Part shown: piece by piece, positions 17,209 to 26,435 of the stretch
How the letters are laid out: every line of letters starts with the position of its first letter
Position numbering within the stretch: position 1 is the stretch's first letter
Assembly: GCA_041749255.1 (NCBI GenBank)
Contig: JBGTBR010000034.1
Coordinates: forward strand, 1-64,000
From: JABDLO01 sp041749255
GTDB lineage: Bacteria; Bacteroidota; Bacteroidia; Chitinophagales; Saprospiraceae
Length of the DNA stretch: 64,000 nucleotides
Direction: 5' to 3'
Notes under the pieces: generated by a model
What the model saw: only the letters and a program-made list of their open reading frames with translations
Databases searched by the model: none
Told to the model about the DNA's origin: nothing
Made by a program: the position numbers and the translations under genes

Positions 17209-18267
17209 TTGCAACAAACTTTGCCAATAGTTTTTTGGATATTATCAGGCATCATTATCCTTTTTAGTCTTATTCCATTAGTCAGGCATGATCACTGGAC
17301 TTTCCGGGTTTTTGAATTTCCCCGAGCCCAAAAATGGGTATTGAATGTGGTCATTGCAGTGGCATACCTGTTAGTCATTGGCATTTCCAATACTGTAGAC
17401 TGGATAATCATTTCCCTGCTGGTAGCTAATTTTTGTTATTTATCTTATCAGATTTTTCCCTATTTGCCCATATCTCCAAAGCAAATTCAAAATGCAAAAG
17501 AAAACGAAAAAGCTGATATTAGATTATTGATTTCTAATGTCTATCAAAATAATAGAAAATTTGAAAAGCTAAATACATTGGTGCATGAAGTTGATGCGGA
17601 TCTTATATTATTGGTTGAAACCAACAAATGGTGGAAAGATAAAAGTTTGGAAGGTTTTGGAGATAAATATGAATATCAAATATTGATAGATAGAGAAAAT
17701 ACATATGGGATACTTGTCTTTTCAAAATTTTTATTATCCCATATTGCAGTTCGTCATTTAATAAAAAAGGAAATTCCATCCATAGTAATGCAAGTGACAT
17801 TGAATAATAATAAAAAAATCTTATTTCATGCACTTCATCCGGAGCCTCCGGTACCAGGTGAAAATCCTTATTCGACTGACAGGGATGCTGAAATTCTTAT
17901 CATTGGAAATGAAGTAGCCGAAGAGAAAATGCCTTTGATTGTAGCTGGAGATTTGAATGATGTGGCATGGAGCTATTCTTCTACTTTATTTCAAAAAGTA
18001 AGCGGTTTATTAGATCCAAGAAGAGGACGTGGATTTTTCAGTACTTTCCATGCTAAATATCCTATGTTTCGTTGGCCGCTAGACCATATCTTTAGTTCCG
18101 GACATTTCCGTGTTTGTTCAATGAGGCGTCTGAGAGATATTGGTTCTGACCATTTTCCTGTTTTGATTGACCTGCATCTGGCCAATATAGAAGATGACAG
18201 CAAAAAGTTAGATGTAGATAGCGAGGATAAAGCTATTTCTCAGGAAAAAATAAATGAGGCGAAGTAA
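17209..18267 (+). CDS. Membrane-anchored endonuclease/exonuclease/phosphatase family protein
   Basis: Two or three hydrophobic segments occupy residues about 5-75, after which an EEP domain runs from about 100 to 335. Its catalytic blocks are visible: ISNVYQNN, a Glu in LLVETNKWW, HPEPP, AGDLNDVAWS and the closing GSDHFPVLIDL. Members with this arrangement hydrolyse phosphodiester bonds in nucleic acids or phospholipids; the substrate here is unknown. The start is TTG at 17209, preceded by AAGGAG at 17189-17194, somewhat far (14 bases). The gene stands alone between intergenic regions. Confidence 0.75.
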   Translation: MQQTLPIVFWILSGIIILFSLIPLVRHDHWTFRVFEFPRAQKWVLNVVIAVAYLLVIGISNTVDWIIISLLVANFCYLSYQIFPYLPISPKQIQNAKENEKADIRLLISNVYQNNRKFEKLNTLVHEVDADLILLVETNKWWKDKSLEGFGDKYEYQILIDRENTYGILVFSKFLLSHIAVRHLIKKEIPSIVMQVTLNNNKKILFHALHPEPPVPGENPYSTDRDAEILIIGNEVAEEKMPLIVAGDLNDVAWSYSSTLFQKVSGLLDPRRGRGFFSTFHAKYPMFRWPLDHIFSSGHFRVCSMRRLRDIGSDHFPVLIDLHLANIEDDSKKLDVDSEDKAISQEKINEAK

Positions 18268-18300
18268 GTGGACTTAATTTTAAAGTTCAACTAACATTAT

Positions 18301-18477
18301 GTGTCCGAAAAGATCATCATAATCATACCATTTCTACAGGGAAATACAAGGTACAATGCAAAGAAATATCCCGCTGGGTTCCTAAAATCGCTGATAGCCA
18401 CAACACAAAAAAGATTTCATGTTTGGTCTATCGAACTTTGCATTAAAGAAGATTCTTACATTTTAAGAACATTATAA
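18301..18477 (+). CDS. Possible small protein of 58 residues
   Basis: A GTG-initiated frame closed by TAA, in the 252 bp gap after the EEP gene. The product begins with a hydrophobic strand (EKIIIIIPFLQG) and has a composition like real protein, but no homologue or ribosome-binding site is recognised. It may be a decayed gene end. Confidence 0.25.
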   Translation: MSEKIIIIIPFLQGNTRYNAKKYPAGFLKSLIATTQKRFHVWSIELCIKEDSYILRTL

Positions 18478-18519
18478 AATGAATATAAAAAAACGAATTC
18501 TATACCTTAAATGTAAAAC

Positions 18520-18891
18520 ATGAAAATGATCTTTTTATTGTACTTGATCGACTCAATCCTGTCACCCAAATCCGTTTCCAATAATGTAACCAATACGGAA
18601 TGTCAAATTGTAAATTTCTATCGGGAAGTTGATGCTCGATACCATGATGCAAAAGCCATAACAACGAATAAGTATATAGAGTCTATCGAGAAAATATTGC
18701 TTCCTACAATAATGGATTCAGGTAAGTTTGTGGTAAATGTAACCCGTAAGGAAACAAATTATTATAAAATCGAATCCACCGATTTATGGATTGAAACCAC
18801 TCTATGTCTGGAGTTAGCCCTTTGGCAAGAGGTGGTCCTCATCGTGGAAAGTCCGTATGGATACATGAAGGGTAGAATCATTTTTGATTGA
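18520..18891 (+). CDS. Hypothetical small protein
   Basis: A 123-residue protein I do not recognise. The first 15-18 residues are hydrophobic and could be an export signal. The remainder is mixed, with a helix near 25-60 and a strand-rich end (LWQEVVLIVESPYGYMKGRIIFD). It is isolated, with 250 bp before and 200 bp after, and is not obviously part of an operon. The length and balanced codons support a real gene, but no function can be proposed. Confidence 0.5.
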   Translation: MKMIFLLYLIDSILSPKSVSNNVTNTECQIVNFYREVDARYHDAKAITTNKYIESIEKILLPTIMDSGKFVVNVTRKETNYYKIESTDLWIETTLCLELALWQEVVLIVESPYGYMKGRIIFD

Positions 18892-19040
18892 ATTTTCAAA
18901 TCTAAATACATAATATCAATAAATAATAATTGAGTAATGGGTCGTAATAAAGTCAAAAAGCTTGAATTGAATTATTCAAATCAAATCATAAAACTTCGTT
19001 AAACTTCATTTGTTTAAACAATATTCTGTTAATCTGTATT

Positions 19041-19048
19041 TATATTTG
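19041..19048 (+). promoter_or_regulatory. Candidate -7 box (TATATTTG)
   Basis: Exact TAnnTTTG match, 47 bases before the DUF2911 start. The nearest TTTG (19009-19012) is farther than the usual -33 spacing. Confidence 0.4.
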
Positions 19049-19094
19049 AAGATCTATTTTACACACTCATCAAAAAAAAATTAAAAAAAATCAC

Positions 19095-19940
19095 ATGAGA
19101 AAGAATTTACTACTTCTTCCAATGCTGTTAATGCTTGGAACACTAATCATTGAAGCGCAAATTTCAACGCCAGCTTCCAGTCCTTTTTCAAAATTAAAAC
19201 AAACTGTAGGACTTACCGATGTTACTATTGAATACTCACGGCCTTCTATGAAAGGCAGAACTATTTTTGCTGAAGACGGATTGGTACCCTTCGGTAAGAT
19301 GTGGAGAACCGGTGCCAACCTGGCTACAAAAATTACTTTCAGTAAAGATGTACAAGTTGAGGGACAAGATTTGAAAGCCGGATCTTATGCTGTTTTGACA
19401 AAACCCGATGCTAATTCATGGGAAGTTCATTTCTTCAACTTTGACACTCCCGGCTTTGGACCTTACTTGGATAAAACTCCCACACTTGTCATCACCGTTC
19501 CTGCAACCAGTATTCCTTTTGAACTTGAAACTTTCACCTTCAATATAGACGGTTTGCAAAACGATGGAGCTACCATTCAGATTGCATGGTCAAACACCCT
19601 GGTACCTATAAGTTTGTCGGTTTGGACAGATAAAGAAGTTGTGGCTTCAATTGAAAGAGTTATGGCCGGACCAAGCAACAACGACTATTTTAATGCTGCT
19701 TCGTACTATCATGCTGCAGGTAAGGATTTGGATTCAGCTCTGGAATGGGTCACTAAAGCCACATCAGGAGACAATCCTGCTTTCTGGCAGGTGAGAACAA
19801 AGGCTCTCATCCTCGCTGACATGGGCAAAAAAGCAGAAGCCATCAAAGCGGCTAAATGGTCATTGGAATTGGCTAAAAAAGCCAACAATGACGATTATAT
19901 TCGCATGAATGAAAAATCAATAAAAGAATGGTCTATGTAA
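19095..19940 (+). CDS. Secreted DUF2911-family protein
   Basis: Member of DUF2911 (PF11138), a family abundant in Bacteroidota with no known biochemical function. Residues 1-21 form a signal peptide ending IEAQ. The family core covers about 30-180: VTIEYSRPSMKGRTIFA, the FGKMWRTGANLATKITFSKDV block and AGSYAVLTKP. The C-terminal 90 residues are helical and look like one or two tetratricopeptide-type repeats (NAASYYHAAGKDLDSALEWV, ALILADMGKKAEAIKAAKWS). It is monocistronic, with a good terminator 28 bases after the stop. Confidence 0.9.
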   Translation: MRKNLLLLPMLLMLGTLIIEAQISTPASSPFSKLKQTVGLTDVTIEYSRPSMKGRTIFAEDGLVPFGKMWRTGANLATKITFSKDVQVEGQDLKAGSYAVLTKPDANSWEVHFFNFDTPGFGPYLDKTPTLVITVPATSIPFELETFTFNIDGLQNDGATIQIAWSNTLVPISLSVWTDKEVVASIERVMAGPSNNDYFNAASYYHAAGKDLDSALEWVTKATSGDNPAFWQVRTKALILADMGKKAEAIKAAKWSLELAKKANNDDYIRMNEKSIKEWSM

Positions 19941-19967
19941 TAAGATAGCAACCATTAAATTTCTTAT

Positions 19968-20003
19968 GAGAGGGGCGTACGCAGGAACGTCCCTCTTTTT
20001 TTT
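19968..20003 (+). terminator. Rho-independent terminator of the DUF2911 gene
   Basis: GAGAGGGGCGT (19968-19978) pairs with ACGTCCCTC (19987-19995) across an eight-base loop, and eight T residues follow. Confidence 0.85.
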
Positions 20004-20602
20004 GACCTACCGTATCCTATTTTTTAACCAATAAAAAGGATGTATATTTTAAAACCCGAAGTACCATTTGGCATTTCTGAAAACATGAGGAATGTAAATC
20101 ATTCCATAAATACAAATCGCCATTCTTAAATATAACTATACAATACATGAGAACCGGCAGGTCTTGGAACTAGTCCTTACAGAACTCACACGAAAATTCT
20201 CATTTGGGAATGGATAAAAATCCTTTCCTGATGTGTGCACGCCTTCAGTGCTATATCCGAGGCTTGAATGCATCGGGCCAAGATAAGGCCTGAAGGGCCG
20301 TTATCATGAGAGATGGATGAAATCCTTCGTATTAAGTATGAACGATTTAATCAAGGCCAGTAAGGCCGTTCTCCATTTGAAAACCAACGTTCCTTGATCA
20401 CCCATAAATATAAATCGCCATGCTAAACTAAAAATATGACAAAAACATACGCATTTATTTAAACGACATTCGGAGGAGTTTGGAAAACGTCCTTACAAGG
20501 CTGACAAGCAAATACCCATTGCAGATTAGCCGGGTATAAGTAAATACATAATATTTTTAAATAGAAAATCCAAATATCAATATCTCTCGTAATTATGATT
20601 AA
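20004..20602. repeat. Gene-free stretch with paired short repeats
   Basis: No convincing gene. The 20-base unit beginning CCATAAATA and ending CGCCAT occurs at 20104-20123 and again at 20402-20421 with one difference. Between them lie two AAGGCC palindromic units, at 20285-20301 (AAGGCCTGAAGGGCCGT) and 20353-20370 (AAGGCCAGTAAGGCCGTT). The arrangement resembles a decayed miniature repeat element rather than regulatory DNA. Confidence 0.45.
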
Positions 20603-21082
20603 ATGCTAATTCTAATCATGATATTATTGCTAAAAATTTGGAAAGAATACGATAAGGTTATAAAGTCAACAGCCTTCTGGTCCGTTTTTCTATTTACATC
20701 ACTATTATTCGCGATGTTGGTTCATATAGCCGTAGTAAACACCTCCGACACTTATGTCAATGCCACCATTCAGCTTGCCAGAATAGATTTTAATGAATCA
20801 TTAGAAAAGGAGGAAATCCAAAGAATTTTGGGAAAAGTTAAAAACACACAAGGGGTAAAATCGCTTTATTACAATCCAAATACTTGCATAATGACCGGAA
20901 TGTTTGACAACCGGTTTCTCACCAGCCAATCGCTTTACGAAGAAGTGCAAAAATACTCAGTCAAGGAAAGTAAACTATTTATTCCAGATCCCGAACTTCT
21001 GGAAAATTCTTGTCCCATAACTGGAAAAAATAGTCTGGCATTCAAATTTTCACACTGGATCAAAAATATTATTCAATCATAA
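20603..21082 (+). CDS. Single-pass membrane protein, possible HMA-like domain
   Basis: A 159-residue protein with a charged N-terminus, one transmembrane helix at about 25-45 and a soluble remainder. Residues about 55-120 show a strand-helix-strand-strand-helix order (ATIQLARIDF, EEIQRILGKVKNTQGVKSLYYN, CIMTGMFD, SQSLYEEVQKY) reminiscent of a heavy-metal-associated ferredoxin-like fold, but without the CxxC metal site. That resemblance is inference. It lies 16 bases before a globin-like lipoprotein, so the two are probably expressed together and may act at the same membrane. Confidence 0.5.
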   Translation: MLILIMILLLKIWKEYDKVIKSTAFWSVFLFTSLLFAMLVHIAVVNTSDTYVNATIQLARIDFNESLEKEEIQRILGKVKNTQGVKSLYYNPNTCIMTGMFDNRFLTSQSLYEEVQKYSVKESKLFIPDPELLENSCPITGKNSLAFKFSHWIKNIIQS

Positions 21083-21098
21083 TTTAAAAACTCTCGTC

Positions 21099-21659
21099 AT
21101 GATTATTAAATGTATTCATAATGTAAAAACTGTATTTTTATTAATGTTGGCTGCTATGATCGTCATCTCCTGCAGCAAAAAAGAAGAAGAGATGCAAGAA
21201 CCTACATTATATGATCGTCTGGGTGGAACAACCATGGTAACCGATCCCACCAATCCTGGGATGATGATCGAACAAGGCAGACTGGGTCTGAGGTCAGTAG
21301 TAGACAGCACAATCATGGTTATTGTATCGGAAGGTAGAATCTTGCAATATTTTGCTCCATTATTGGCAGAAGTGTCGGCTGGTAATACAACCAATCTGGC
21401 CATTCTTAGCAACAATCTTACCGACTTTTTCAGTGCTGGTACAGGATCAGAAAATTTTATTTACAGAGGCCTCAATATGAAGGACGCCCATGACCCTTCC
21501 GTCAATCCGCGAATGGCTATCAAATCCAATAATGCAGACATGGACATTTTTGTGGAAAGTGTCGTAAAGGGAGCTCAGCAAAACGGTGTAACTATGCATT
21601 TGATCACAGAAGTAGGAGAAATCCTGGAGTCTTTACGTGCAGATGTGGTTCAAAGATAA
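21099..21659 (+). CDS. Exported group 1 truncated globin-like lipoprotein
   Basis: Predicted lipoprotein with a signal peptide ending MIVISC, lipidated at Cys25. The mature region starts with LYDRLGG, the usual opening of truncated haemoglobins. It then has a LTDFFSAGTGSENFIYRGLNM stretch, and the likely proximal haem ligand His131 in MKDAHDP. The last helix (DMDIFVESVVKGAQQNGV) also fits the group 1 pattern. An insertion of about 20 residues after RLGG (TDPTNPGMMIEQGRLGLRS) separates it from cytoplasmic members. It may bind haem, oxygen or nitric oxide in the periplasm or on the cell surface. It follows the membrane protein above and precedes a terminator. Confidence 0.7.
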   Translation: MIIKCIHNVKTVFLLMLAAMIVISCSKKEEEMQEPTLYDRLGGTTMVTDPTNPGMMIEQGRLGLRSVVDSTIMVIVSEGRILQYFAPLLAEVSAGNTTNLAILSNNLTDFFSAGTGSENFIYRGLNMKDAHDPSVNPRMAIKSNNADMDIFVESVVKGAQQNGVTMHLITEVGEILESLRADVVQR

Positions 21660-21692
21660 AGAAAAGTGGATTCAAACGGATTTTCAGGAGAG

Positions 21693-21720
21693 AGCCATTC
21701 GCAAACCCGGATGGCTTTTT
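21693..21720 (+). terminator. Terminator after the globin-like gene
   Basis: AGCCAT (21693-21698) pairs with ATGGCT (21711-21716) and five T residues follow. It lies between two converging genes. Confidence 0.6.
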
Positions 21721-21730
21721 ACAATAAAAG

Positions 21731-23425
21731 TTATCCCTTCCCAGCTTTATGAAATACAAATTGTAACATGTACCCCAGAATGATGACCAGAAGACACCCT
21801 ATCACATTAAGCCATAAATAACTGATGATGTCTGCAAAATAGATGACAATGACTAAAATCTGGGAAATGCACGCTGCTATAAATACTGCATGCGAATGTA
21901 TATGTCTCAGATAAAAAGCAGAGATGAATATACCCAATACACTTCCATAAAAAATGGAACCAACGATATTGACCAGTTGTATGAGGTTTTCAGCCAGGGT
22001 GCCAAAGGTCGCAAATAAAATAGCTATGAGCCCCCACATTAAAGTGAAAATCCTGGACATTCTGACATCCTTTACATCTTCATCTGATTTGCTAAAGTTT
22101 CTCTTATAAATATCTATGGTAGTTGTAGATCCCAGTGCATTGAGTTCAGAAGCTGTAGAGGACATGGCAGCAGAGAAAATGACAGCTAATAACAAGCCTA
22201 CCAAACCTGCCGGTAGATGGTTTAAAATAAAATGGATAAAAACATAATCTCTGTCATTGGTCTCGAGTGTTTTATCGGCTGAAGAAATGATCGTTCTGGC
22301 TTCTTCTTTTAACAATAATTCCTCTTCATGAATGATTTGCATTGCTGCTTTTAACCTCTCTTTTTCATTGTTATCATCCGCATTGAGCGCCTTCGAATAA
22401 TCCAGACTGGCTAATATTTTCCTTTCTGACAATAGAGAATATTCCTCTTCCACCTGTCTGAAATCATTGGCGTATTCAGATTCATACACTTTTTGTACTG
22501 CTGCATTATTAAAGAAAACAGGAGCCGGGCTAAATTGATAAAAGACAAAGACCATCACCCCCACCAGGAGAATAAAAAACTGCATGGGCACTTTAAGCAG
22601 CCCATTAAATATCATTCCCCATTGACTTTCCTTTACCGATTTTCCCGACAGATACCTTTGCACTTGCGATTGATCTGTTCCAAAATAGGCCAATTGAACG
22701 AAAAAACCACCAATGATACCTGTCCATATCGTATAACGGTTATTCAGATCCAGAGAAAAATCCAGGATGTTCATTTTATCGCCGGCACCGGCAATTTTAA
22801 GTGCATCGGCCATCCCTACATTTTCAGGAAGCATGGAGAGGATAATAAAAAATGCGGCAAACATTCCCCCCATCATAACAAACATTTGTTGCTTTTGGGT
22901 AACGCTTACTGCCTTTGTACCGCCGGATACCGTGTAAATAATTACAAGGGAACCAATAACTATAATGGTAGCATTCAAATTCCAACCTATGATGGTAGAA
23001 AGTATTATAGAAGGTGCGTAAATTGTTATTCCTGCCCCTAAGCCTCTTTGTATCAAAAAAATAAAAGCCGCCAACGACCTGGTTTTCAGGTCAAAACGCT
23101 GTTCCAGATATTCATAGGCAGTATAAACTTTGAGACGCTTATATATGGGTATGAAAGTGATGCATATGATGACCATAGCGATCGGCAGACCAAAATAGAA
23201 TTGGACAAAACCCATACCGCTGTGAAACGCCTGTCCTGGGGTAGATAAGAATGTGATGGCACTTGCCTGGGTAGCCATTACGGAAAGTCCTACGGTCCAC
23301 CATTTTGCTTCGTTACCTCCCAAAAAATAGCCGTGCATATTTTTCGTGCGACGGGTCATGTACAGGCCGTATAATACTATAAAAGATAATGTGCCTATTA
23401 ATACATACCAATCGAGTGTAGTCAT
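21731..23425 (-). CDS. Sodium:solute symporter family transporter
   Basis: Secondary transporter of the SSS family (about 13 transmembrane helices) that uses the sodium gradient to import a solute. Typical family segments are present: GGNEAKWWTVGLSVMATQAS near the start, GQAFHSGMGF, and the SAAMSSTASELNALGSTTTIDIYKR block. Between helices in the last third is a soluble, highly charged insert of about 80 residues (VYESEYANDF to KTLETNDRDY), a form seen in Bacteroidota members. The ATG at 23425 gives MTTLDWYVLIG and follows the small upstream gene by one base. The solute is unknown. The partner PIG-L enzyme suggests a deacetylated sugar. Confidence 0.88.
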   Translation of the reverse strand: MTTLDWYVLIGTLSFIVLYGLYMTRRTKNMHGYFLGGNEAKWWTVGLSVMATQASAITFLSTPGQAFHSGMGFVQFYFGLPIAMVIICITFIPIYKRLKVYTAYEYLEQRFDLKTRSLAAFIFLIQRGLGAGITIYAPSIILSTIIGWNLNATIIVIGSLVIIYTVSGGTKAVSVTQKQQMFVMMGGMFAAFFIILSMLPENVGMADALKIAGAGDKMNILDFSLDLNNRYTIWTGIIGGFFVQLAYFGTDQSQVQRYLSGKSVKESQWGMIFNGLLKVPMQFFILLVGVMVFVFYQFSPAPVFFNNAAVQKVYESEYANDFRQVEEEYSLLSERKILASLDYSKALNADDNNEKERLKAAMQIIHEEELLLKEEARTIISSADKTLETNDRDYVFIHFILNHLPAGLVGLLLAVIFSAAMSSTASELNALGSTTTIDIYKRNFSKSDEDVKDVRMSRIFTLMWGLIAILFATFGTLAENLIQLVNIVGSIFYGSVLGIFISAFYLRHIHSHAVFIAACISQILVIVIYFADIISYLWLNVIGCLLVIILGYMLQFVFHKAGKG

Positions 23426-23426
23426 A

Positions 23427-23528
23427 TCAGGAGTAAATACGCATGATGATATAAAACGCAACTATGTAGAGGACATTGGCGATCAAAACCAGTGTGTAAG
23501 TGTGTTTCCACTCTTCTACTTTCTTCAT
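23427..23528 (-). CDS. Conserved-looking 33-residue membrane microprotein
   Basis: An ATG-to-TGA frame lies between the PIG-L stop (TAG at 23530-23532) and the symporter start (23425), with one base on either side. The product starts MKKVEEWKHTYTLVLIA and is one transmembrane helix (about residues 11-29) with a charged amphipathic N-terminus and a short basic tail. The fit between two coupled genes, the ATG start and the helix all point to a real gene, perhaps a symporter subunit or stabiliser. I know of no characterised function. Confidence 0.7.
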   Translation of the reverse strand: MKKVEEWKHTYTLVLIANVLYIVAFYIIMRIYS

Positions 23529-23529
23529 G

Positions 23530-26046
23530 CTAAGGTTTTTGGTTTCCGTTCATTGCTATCATATTGGCTAAAATTCTGTAGGCTCCGGGTACACCGGCAG
23601 GAATCTGTCTAAACCAGGAATAACCCGTATACATAAACCAACCCTTACCATATGGAGCTATGAGTAATCCGCCATCCTTTGGAGTTTCCCCTGGGTCATT
23701 GGATGAAAGTACAGCTGTATACCTGCTATCCCATTCACCTGGAAAATACAACCCTCTTTCCTGCACCCAGCCATCAAAATCAGAATCAACAATTTCATTG
23801 GGGAACTTCAATACTCTATGTTCCTTTGATAAGATCCTTACCGGGGCTTCTTCTACTGATACTCTATCTCGAGAAAGCGATATCGGATAAGGACCTAGCT
23901 GATCCGTAACGAGTCCTGAGCTGGTATTGAATTGAACGATAAGGGTGCCACCATTATGTACAAAATCCATGAGTAAGGATTGCTTATAACGCAAAACATC
24001 CCATTTATTGTAAGCCCGTACCCCAATGATAACAGCCTGGTATTGGCCTAACAAATCTCCATTGATCTTTTCGGCCTCCAATACATCCACAGTATAATTC
24101 ATTTGCCTTAAACCCTGTGGAATTTCATCTCCTGCCCCCATGATATAGGCAATTCGGCTTTCTGTTGTTTGCAGATCAACACTGACGATCCTGGCTTCTG
24201 CCGGCTTTAAAATAGTTTGAAATGGAATATGTGGATAATCTACCGATTTCATTTCAAAGGAAAAGGATTGAGTTCCCGTTGTAACCAAAGCCTTGCCATC
24301 CACTTCTGAAGAATACTCAGGAGCATGTACGGTGAAAATGAAGCTCTGCTCCTGCCCTCTCATTTCTGGTGTAAAAGAAATATTTTCAGGCTCAGTTCGC
24401 CATCCATTTGGCAATTGTAAAGCCAATGAAACTTCCTCTCCGGTTTTGAGAGAAGTCACATTTACCTGAATATCTTTTGAGGAACCTTTTTTTATTATGT
24501 ACGCCTTTTCGGAAAACGAAACCAAAAAAGGAGGCACAATTTCAAGAGGGCGGTACACTGGCCCGTCTTCAGGACTATTAAATTTATACTGCACTTCTTT
24601 TTCCAGAATGAGTTCCCGCCCCAGTACTTCCAGATGGAAAACAATAGATAACGGTGACTCCTTAAGCGGTTTACCAATCCATTCCTGTTGTGGCACCTTA
24701 TACATACCTATGCTTCCGCGTTCTTTGAGCCAATAAGGTCCGGTAAAGGGAGTATTTTCAAATATATTTAATTTTTTTCTTACGATAAAAGGATCATTTC
24801 TTTTAAGCGATACTTCTGTCAACGTGTCAAAGTCAGCATTTTTAAAATACATTCTTTGCACTGAGGCTTGAATTCCAGATCTATTGGCGACTTCAATTAT
24901 AACATTACAATCCCCACCGGGAATAACCTTATGTTGCTGGGTTACTGCTTCTGTAAAAAGACCCATGCATGAAGCGATGATATTTTTGATTTCATTTAGT
25001 TTAACTTCCTTCCAGTATCCGTCCGGCAACGAATAAATGGCATCATATACCTCAAGCAATCCGGGGACGCTAGCAGCAGGATCGGTAAATTGATAATGGT
25101 CTAAAATGCTTTCAACCAATTGGGTTATATGTCCTGCACCCTCAACTCTTGACCACGTTGTATTTATTCCATCAAAAACATCATGAACATTAGCAGGCAT
25201 GGTTCCCTTCAGGAATTTAAGGTACTCCACATCCTGACCTCTTGTGCCTGTACTACCAAAGCCCTGGCTTTTATGTTGGCTTCTGGATTCGGCCGCCACT
25301 TCCGAATTAGAAAGACCCATCCAGGGGTAATACACCCCCATATCTATCTCCAGCAAATCCGATTTATCCGCTTGCTCAAACTTTTCCCTGCTTCCGTAAA
25401 ACCACCAGGATGTGTTGAAAAAAAGTCTTTCAGGTTTATGTGGCCTAACATATTTCAATTGATCTTGGAAAACAGAAGAATCATTGCTTATATCAAATGC
25501 TTCAAAAGAAAGAATAGCAGATGCAGTATGGTGTCCATGGGTGTTGCCGGCCGTTGTATGATCAAACCGATTAATGATTACATCTGGTCTAAAAGATCTG
25601 ATAGCCCATACTACGTCTTTCAACACTTCTTCCCTCTCCCAAATATTAAGAGTCTCATTGGAATGTTTGCTATAACCAAAATCATTAGCTCTGGTAAACC
25701 ATTGCTCACCACCATCAATTTTCCTTGCTGCCAATAATTCCTGAGTGCGAATCACTCCCAGAAATTCAGACATTTCCGGTCCGATCAGGTTTTGTCCTCC
25801 ATCTCCACGGGTGACAGAAAGGTAAGCGGTACGGGCTTTGATATGATTTGCAAAATAAGATATGGCTCTGGTATTCTCATCATCGGGATGTGCCGCAACA
25901 TAAAGTACCGAACCTAAAAAGTTCAACTTTTCAATTGCATGATGAATTTCACCAGGCGTGAGATTTCTCGGGTGTTGACCGAAAAGTCCGGCGAAAGAGA
26001 ACTTTAAAAAAGCAAGCAGGAAAATAGATATGCGTATGCTAACCAC
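23530..26046 (-). CDS. Secreted PIG-L/LmbE-family deacetylase with C-terminal extension
   Basis: Zinc-dependent N-deacetylase of the PIG-L family, fused to about 600 further residues. A signal peptide covers residues 1-23 (ending LFGQ). The catalytic motif AHPDDE is at 52-57, followed by RGDGGQN, a HSNETLN segment and the metal-binding HGHHTASA. The C-terminal part includes immunoglobulin-like strands (residues about 400-600) and a trailing domain resembling a glutamine-amidotransferase-like fold. The start is GTG at 26046, which preserves the signal peptide. First gene of a three-gene minus-strand operon with the microprotein and symporter, consistent with extracellular deacetylation followed by uptake. 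Confidence 0.85.
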   Translation of the reverse strand: MVSIRISIFLLAFLKFSFAGLFGQHPRNLTPGEIHHAIEKLNFLGSVLYVAAHPDDENTRAISYFANHIKARTAYLSVTRGDGGQNLIGPEMSEFLGVIRTQELLAARKIDGGEQWFTRANDFGYSKHSNETLNIWEREEVLKDVVWAIRSFRPDVIINRFDHTTAGNTHGHHTASAILSFEAFDISNDSSVFQDQLKYVRPHKPERLFFNTSWWFYGSREKFEQADKSDLLEIDMGVYYPWMGLSNSEVAAESRSQHKSQGFGSTGTRGQDVEYLKFLKGTMPANVHDVFDGINTTWSRVEGAGHITQLVESILDHYQFTDPAASVPGLLEVYDAIYSLPDGYWKEVKLNEIKNIIASCMGLFTEAVTQQHKVIPGGDCNVIIEVANRSGIQASVQRMYFKNADFDTLTEVSLKRNDPFIVRKKLNIFENTPFTGPYWLKERGSIGMYKVPQQEWIGKPLKESPLSIVFHLEVLGRELILEKEVQYKFNSPEDGPVYRPLEIVPPFLVSFSEKAYIIKKGSSKDIQVNVTSLKTGEEVSLALQLPNGWRTEPENISFTPEMRGQEQSFIFTVHAPEYSSEVDGKALVTTGTQSFSFEMKSVDYPHIPFQTILKPAEARIVSVDLQTTESRIAYIMGAGDEIPQGLRQMNYTVDVLEAEKINGDLLGQYQAVIIGVRAYNKWDVLRYKQSLLMDFVHNGGTLIVQFNTSSGLVTDQLGPYPISLSRDRVSVEEAPVRILSKEHRVLKFPNEIVDSDFDGWVQERGLYFPGEWDSRYTAVLSSNDPGETPKDGGLLIAPYGKGWFMYTGYSWFRQIPAGVPGAYRILANMIAMNGNQKP

Positions 26047-26351
26047 AGCGTATTGGTTTTTACTGGTTCAATGATAGTAAAAACGAAAATATCAAGGAGT
26101 GGTTTTTACTGTTATTAACAAAAGATTATGTTTTAGCCAAAATTAGGGCAAGCGGTCATAAATAATTGCACAGAATGTGAAGATTAAATTTTATGGGTAA
26201 CACTCCCAAAATCTTTATATAAGCCCATGATTTACAATTATTTTACTCATTTGGACAAAAAATAGATATAAATTCAAAAAAAAAATTGAATTCCTTTGTT
26301 TATTCTAATATTTGCCTCATTTTAGCACAAATTAGTAAAACAATCATCACG
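26047..26351. other. Divergent intergenic region
   Basis: Separates the minus-strand PIG-L operon from the plus-strand microprotein gene. It is very AT-rich, with TTTG at 26297-26300 and TAATATTTG at 26307-26315 that may be a loose promoter for the short plus-strand frame. No repeat or hairpin of note is seen. Confidence 0.4.
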
Positions 26352-26435
26352 ATGACTATAGTTCTTGTTACTGGGGCAATTTTATTTGTGTCTTCAATTA
26401 TGGTACTCGGATTAAGAATATCAGAAAAGAAGTAA
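26352..26435 (+). CDS. Possible 27-residue membrane microprotein
   Basis: ATG-to-TAA frame whose product is one transmembrane helix (VLVTGAILFVSSIMVLGL) with a short basic tail ending SEKK. Its stop directly abuts the stop of the converging gene at 26436. Size and shape resemble small accessory subunits of membrane complexes, but no family is recognised. Confidence 0.4.
   Translation: MTIVLVTGAILFVSSIMVLGLRISEKK

Noticed and set aside
22493..23041. Plus-strand frame of 182 codons
   Set aside because: It is antisense to the conserved symporter gene and has a composition typical of a shadow frame.
25183..25737. Plus-strand frame of 184 codons
   Set aside because: Antisense to the catalytic part of the PIG-L gene, whose motifs are intact.
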